DNA of 7,589 nt, taken from contig SKNK01000306.1 in the NCBI GenBank assembly GCA_007120565.1, forward strand, positions 1-7,589. The letters run 5' to 3'. Numbering within the stretch: position 1 is the stretch's first letter; every line of letters starts with the position of its first letter. Origin of the DNA: Nitriliruptoraceae bacterium (lineage in GTDB: Bacteria > Actinomycetota > Nitriliruptoria > Nitriliruptorales > Nitriliruptoraceae). Below the pieces are notes generated by a model. It ran no database searches and was not told where the DNA came from. It saw only the letters and a program-made list of their open reading frames with translations. Positions 5,617 to 7,589 of the stretch are shown in pieces. A program made the translations under genes and the position numbers.

Positions 5617-6888
5617 ATGAAGACGACACTACGGGTGCTGGCCTCGATGCTGGCCCTGTCCCTGGTCCTCGTAGCCTGCGGCAACGGCGATGTCGACCTC
5701 GAAGATCTCGGTATGGAGGATGCTGCCAACGGGGACACCGACGAGGACGGGGAGGATCCCGCTGACGAACTCGACGCCGGGGATGCCGACCTGTTGCTGC
5801 TCGGTTGGTCGGCGTCGCCAGCGGAGAACGAGGCGCTCCAGGGCGTGTTGGACGGCTATCCGGGCGGAGACGTCGCCCTCACGCTGTCGAGTGACTTCGA
5901 AGCCACGCTACGAGCATCGCTGGCCGCGGGGGACCCGGCCGACGTGTTCTACGTCGACTCCAGCCAGTTCCTGAACCTGCATCGGGAAGGGGTCCTGGCT
6001 TCCGTCGGCGACCAACTCGACGACGTGGACGACTTCTACGAGCCGCTGCGCGAGACCTTCAGCGTCGATGGTGAGCTGTACTGCCCGCCGAAGGACTTCT
6101 CGATCCTGGCCCTGCAGTACAACGTCAGCATGCTCGACGAGGCCGGCCTCGAGCCCCCGACCACCTGGGAGGAACTCGCCGAGGCAGCCGAGGCCCTGAC
6201 GACCGACGAGCACGTCGGCCTGGTCGTCGCACCGGAGTTGGCGCGCCTCGGGGTGTTCATCAACGGCGCTGGCGGCTCGGTCCTGGCCGATGACGAGACC
6301 TCGAACATCACCTCGCCCGAGAGCATGGAAGGCCTCGAGTTCATCGAGCGCATGTTCGCTGAAGGGTGGGCGGACATCCCGAGCAACCTCGACGCGGGTT
6401 GGGCCGGCGAGGCCTTCGGCCAGGAACGTGCGGCCATGACCATCGAGGGCAACTGGATCATCGGTGCGATGTCCGGCGAGTTCCCCGAGGTCGAGTACGG
6501 CGCGGCGCCGCTTCCCGAGGGCCCGGGCGGCAACCCCGCGTACGTGTTCACGGTCTGCTACGGCGTCGCCGCCGATGGTGACGACGTTGACGCCGCCGCT
6601 GACCTCGCCAACTACATCACCCAGCGTGACCAGATGCTCGACTTCACGCGGGACTTCCCGGTGATCCCGTCGCGGGCGTCCGCCCGGGACGAGTGGGTCG
6701 AGAACAACCCAGGCACCGAGGCGTACCTCGAGGCTGCGGACACCGCGATCGGGTGGCAGTTCCCGGCCGGGTTCACCCCGGCGTTGGATGAGATCAACTC
6801 GGTCCTGCAGGGACTGGCCGAAGGCTCGATCGATGCCGACACGGCCGCCGAGCGGATCGACGCCGCGATCGGCGACGTCCTCGGCTGA
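5617..6888 (+). CDS. ABC sugar-transporter substrate-binding lipoprotein
   Basis: The 423-residue precursor has a lipoprotein signal peptide: basic MKTTLR, hydrophobic core, and lipobox LVAC with the lipid-modified Cys21. An unusually acidic linker follows (22-58, 17 Asp/Glu and no Lys or Arg). The bacterial family-1 carbohydrate-binding fold then shows 'AAGDPADVFYVDS' (103-115), 'DGELYCPPKDFSILALQYN' (151-169), 'PPTTWEELAEAAEALT' (180-195), 'WAGEAFGQERAAMTIEGNW' (262-280), 'AAPLPEGPGG' (296-305) and 'PVIPSR' (348-353). It should be anchored on the outer face of the membrane and hand sugar to the permease encoded next. The ligand is not identifiable. Cys156 and Cys314 are the only cysteines in the mature domain besides Cys21 and could form a disulfide. 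It sits 76 bases after lacI and 112 before the permease gene, in the same orientation. Confidence 0.93.
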   Translation: MKTTLRVLASMLALSLVLVACGNGDVDLEDLGMEDAANGDTDEDGEDPADELDAGDADLLLLGWSASPAENEALQGVLDGYPGGDVALTLSSDFEATLRASLAAGDPADVFYVDSSQFLNLHREGVLASVGDQLDDVDDFYEPLRETFSVDGELYCPPKDFSILALQYNVSMLDEAGLEPPTTWEELAEAAEALTTDEHVGLVVAPELARLGVFINGAGGSVLADDETSNITSPESMEGLEFIERMFAEGWADIPSNLDAGWAGEAFGQERAAMTIEGNWIIGAMSGEFPEVEYGAAPLPEGPGGNPAYVFTVCYGVAADGDDVDAAADLANYITQRDQMLDFTRDFPVIPSRASARDEWVENNPGTEAYLEAADTAIGWQFPAGFTPALDEINSVLQGLAEGSIDADTAAERIDAAIGDVLG

Positions 6889-6896
6889 GCGACCGA

Positions 6897-6930
6897 CCGG
6901 CGGCGGGGGACTCCCGAGCCCCGCCGCCGG
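6897..6930 (+). terminator. Strong stem-loop after the binding-protein gene
   Basis: CCGGCGGCGGGG (6897-6908) and CCCCGCCGCCGG (6919-6930) form a perfect 12-bp GC stem with a ten-base loop, eight bases after the stop codon. GACC (6891-6894) and GGTC (6934-6937) can lengthen it after a small internal loop. No T-run follows. It could be a partial terminator or a 3' stabiliser of the binding-protein message. This arrangement is known between binding-protein and permease genes (for example malE-malF), where it keeps the binding protein in excess. Confidence 0.6.
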
Positions 6931-7000
6931 CCTGGTCGTCCCGTGCCGCTATCGGGCGGGCGGCGTCCTGCGGGATCGAAGAGCAGTGGGAGGTAGGACG

Positions 7001-7589
7001 ATGAGCGAACGGGTCGCAGATGCGCCGGTGCCGACGGGCGAGGCCCGCGGGGCCGCCGCGGTCGACCCCAGGCCACCTCGCCGGAACCTCCGGCAGAGGT
7101 TGATGGGGAGCGAGAAGGTCTCGGGCTGGGTGTTCGTCGCGCCAGCCCTGCTCGGGCTCGTGGTCTTCGTCATCCTGCCGATGGCGATGACGCTCTACGT
7201 CAGCTTCCGGGACTGGAGCGGGATGCGTCCGATCGGCGAGTCCAACTTCGTCGGGCTCGAGCACTACCGCGATCTGCTCGTCGACGACGGACTGACCCGC
7301 AGGGACTTCGCGACGGCTCTCCGCAACAACCTCTACTACGTGCTCGGCGTCGTGCCGGCACAGACGACGATCGCGTTCCTGATCGCGGTCATCGTGAACA
7401 ACAAGCTGCTGAAGGCCAAGACCTTCTTTCGAGCTACCTACTACTTCCCATCGATCACCTCGTCGGTCGCGATCGGGTTGGTGTTCATCTTCCTGTTCCA
7501 GTCCAACGGGGCGATCAATGCGCTGTTCGGCTTCTTCGGGCTCCCGGATGACACCCGATGGCTCGCCGATGCCTCCGGGTTGATCCACA
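7001..7589 (+). CDS. ABC sugar-transporter permease, MalF/UgpA type (3' end cut by window)
   Basis: The frame opened by the ATG at 7001 stays open to the window edge (196 codons visible), so the gene is incomplete. GGGAGG lies seven bases upstream. A hydrophilic N-terminus of about 38 residues rich in Arg and Pro precedes the first membrane segment (about 41-68, 'VSGWVFVAPALLGLVVFVIL', then 'PMAMTLYVSFRDWSG'). 'FVGLEHYRDLL' (83-93) and 'LRNNLYYVLGVVPAQTTIAF' (107-126) are typical of the MalF/UgpA permease family. Further helices lie at about 111-133 and 148-167, including 'YYFPSITSSVAIGLVFIFLF'. The EAA loop that contacts the ATPase should lie beyond the window. It forms the channel for the substrate delivered by the lipoprotein; a second permease of the MalG type is expected downstream. 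The ATPase is not visible and is often encoded elsewhere in actinobacteria. Confidence 0.92.
   Translation, partial: MSERVADAPVPTGEARGAAAVDPRPPRRNLRQRLMGSEKVSGWVFVAPALLGLVVFVILPMAMTLYVSFRDWSGMRPIGESNFVGLEHYRDLLVDDGLTRRDFATALRNNLYYVLGVVPAQTTIAFLIAVIVNNKLLKAKTFFRATYYFPSITSSVAIGLVFIFLFQSNGAINALFGFFGLPDDTRWLADASGLIH

Noticed and set aside
6794..7588. 264-codon minus-strand frame opposite the permease gene
   Set aside because: The plus strand in this stretch encodes a clear MalF-type permease; the antisense product is a charged low-complexity sequence.

Overview
The window is high-GC DNA with strongly GC-biased codons, GTG starts and Shine-Dalgarno leaders. It most likely comes from a chromosome of an actinomycete-like bacterium. 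Several proteins are rich in Asp and Glu, most of all the solute-binding lipoprotein, which would fit a salt-adapted lineage such as Nitriliruptoria. That placement is inference from style, not from a marker gene. No mobile element, CRISPR array or complete RNA gene is visible.

Left block, plus strand (48-3177): three codirectional genes. The first encodes an ATP-grasp-like protein of the DcsG/RimK-like kind that appears to have lost its catalytic residues. It is followed by a TIGR01777 (YfcH/SDR39U1-type) NAD(P)-dependent epimerase-like protein and, one base later, by an FAD-dependent amine-oxidase/phytoene-desaturase-like oxidoreductase. The last two are almost certainly translationally coupled.

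Middle block, minus strand (3145-4247): a two-gene membrane operon with a TauE/SafE-type exporter followed by a 90-residue DUF1634-like three-helix protein. The two overlap by four bases (ATGA). The small gene's 3' end overlaps the FAD oxidoreductase tail-to-tail by 33 bp.

Right block, plus strand (4548 to the window edge): a LacI-family repressor, a carbohydrate-type ABC substrate-binding lipoprotein, and the first inner-membrane permease, cut by the window edge. The 300-bp divergent region between the exporter and lacI holds an AT-rich island with a perfect 14-bp CpG-centred palindrome and a direct repeat of its left half, a convincing LacI-type operator. No copy is visible before the binding-protein gene, so the simplest model is one repressor-autoregulated transcript for lacI, binding protein and permeases. 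Hairpins in the two spacers could set the different levels of repressor, binding protein and permease.

I see ordinary metabolic and transport genes rather than a clear new system. The most unusual points are the degenerate ATP-grasp protein, the operator layout, and a sugar-uptake locus divergent from a sulfite/sulfonate-type exporter.
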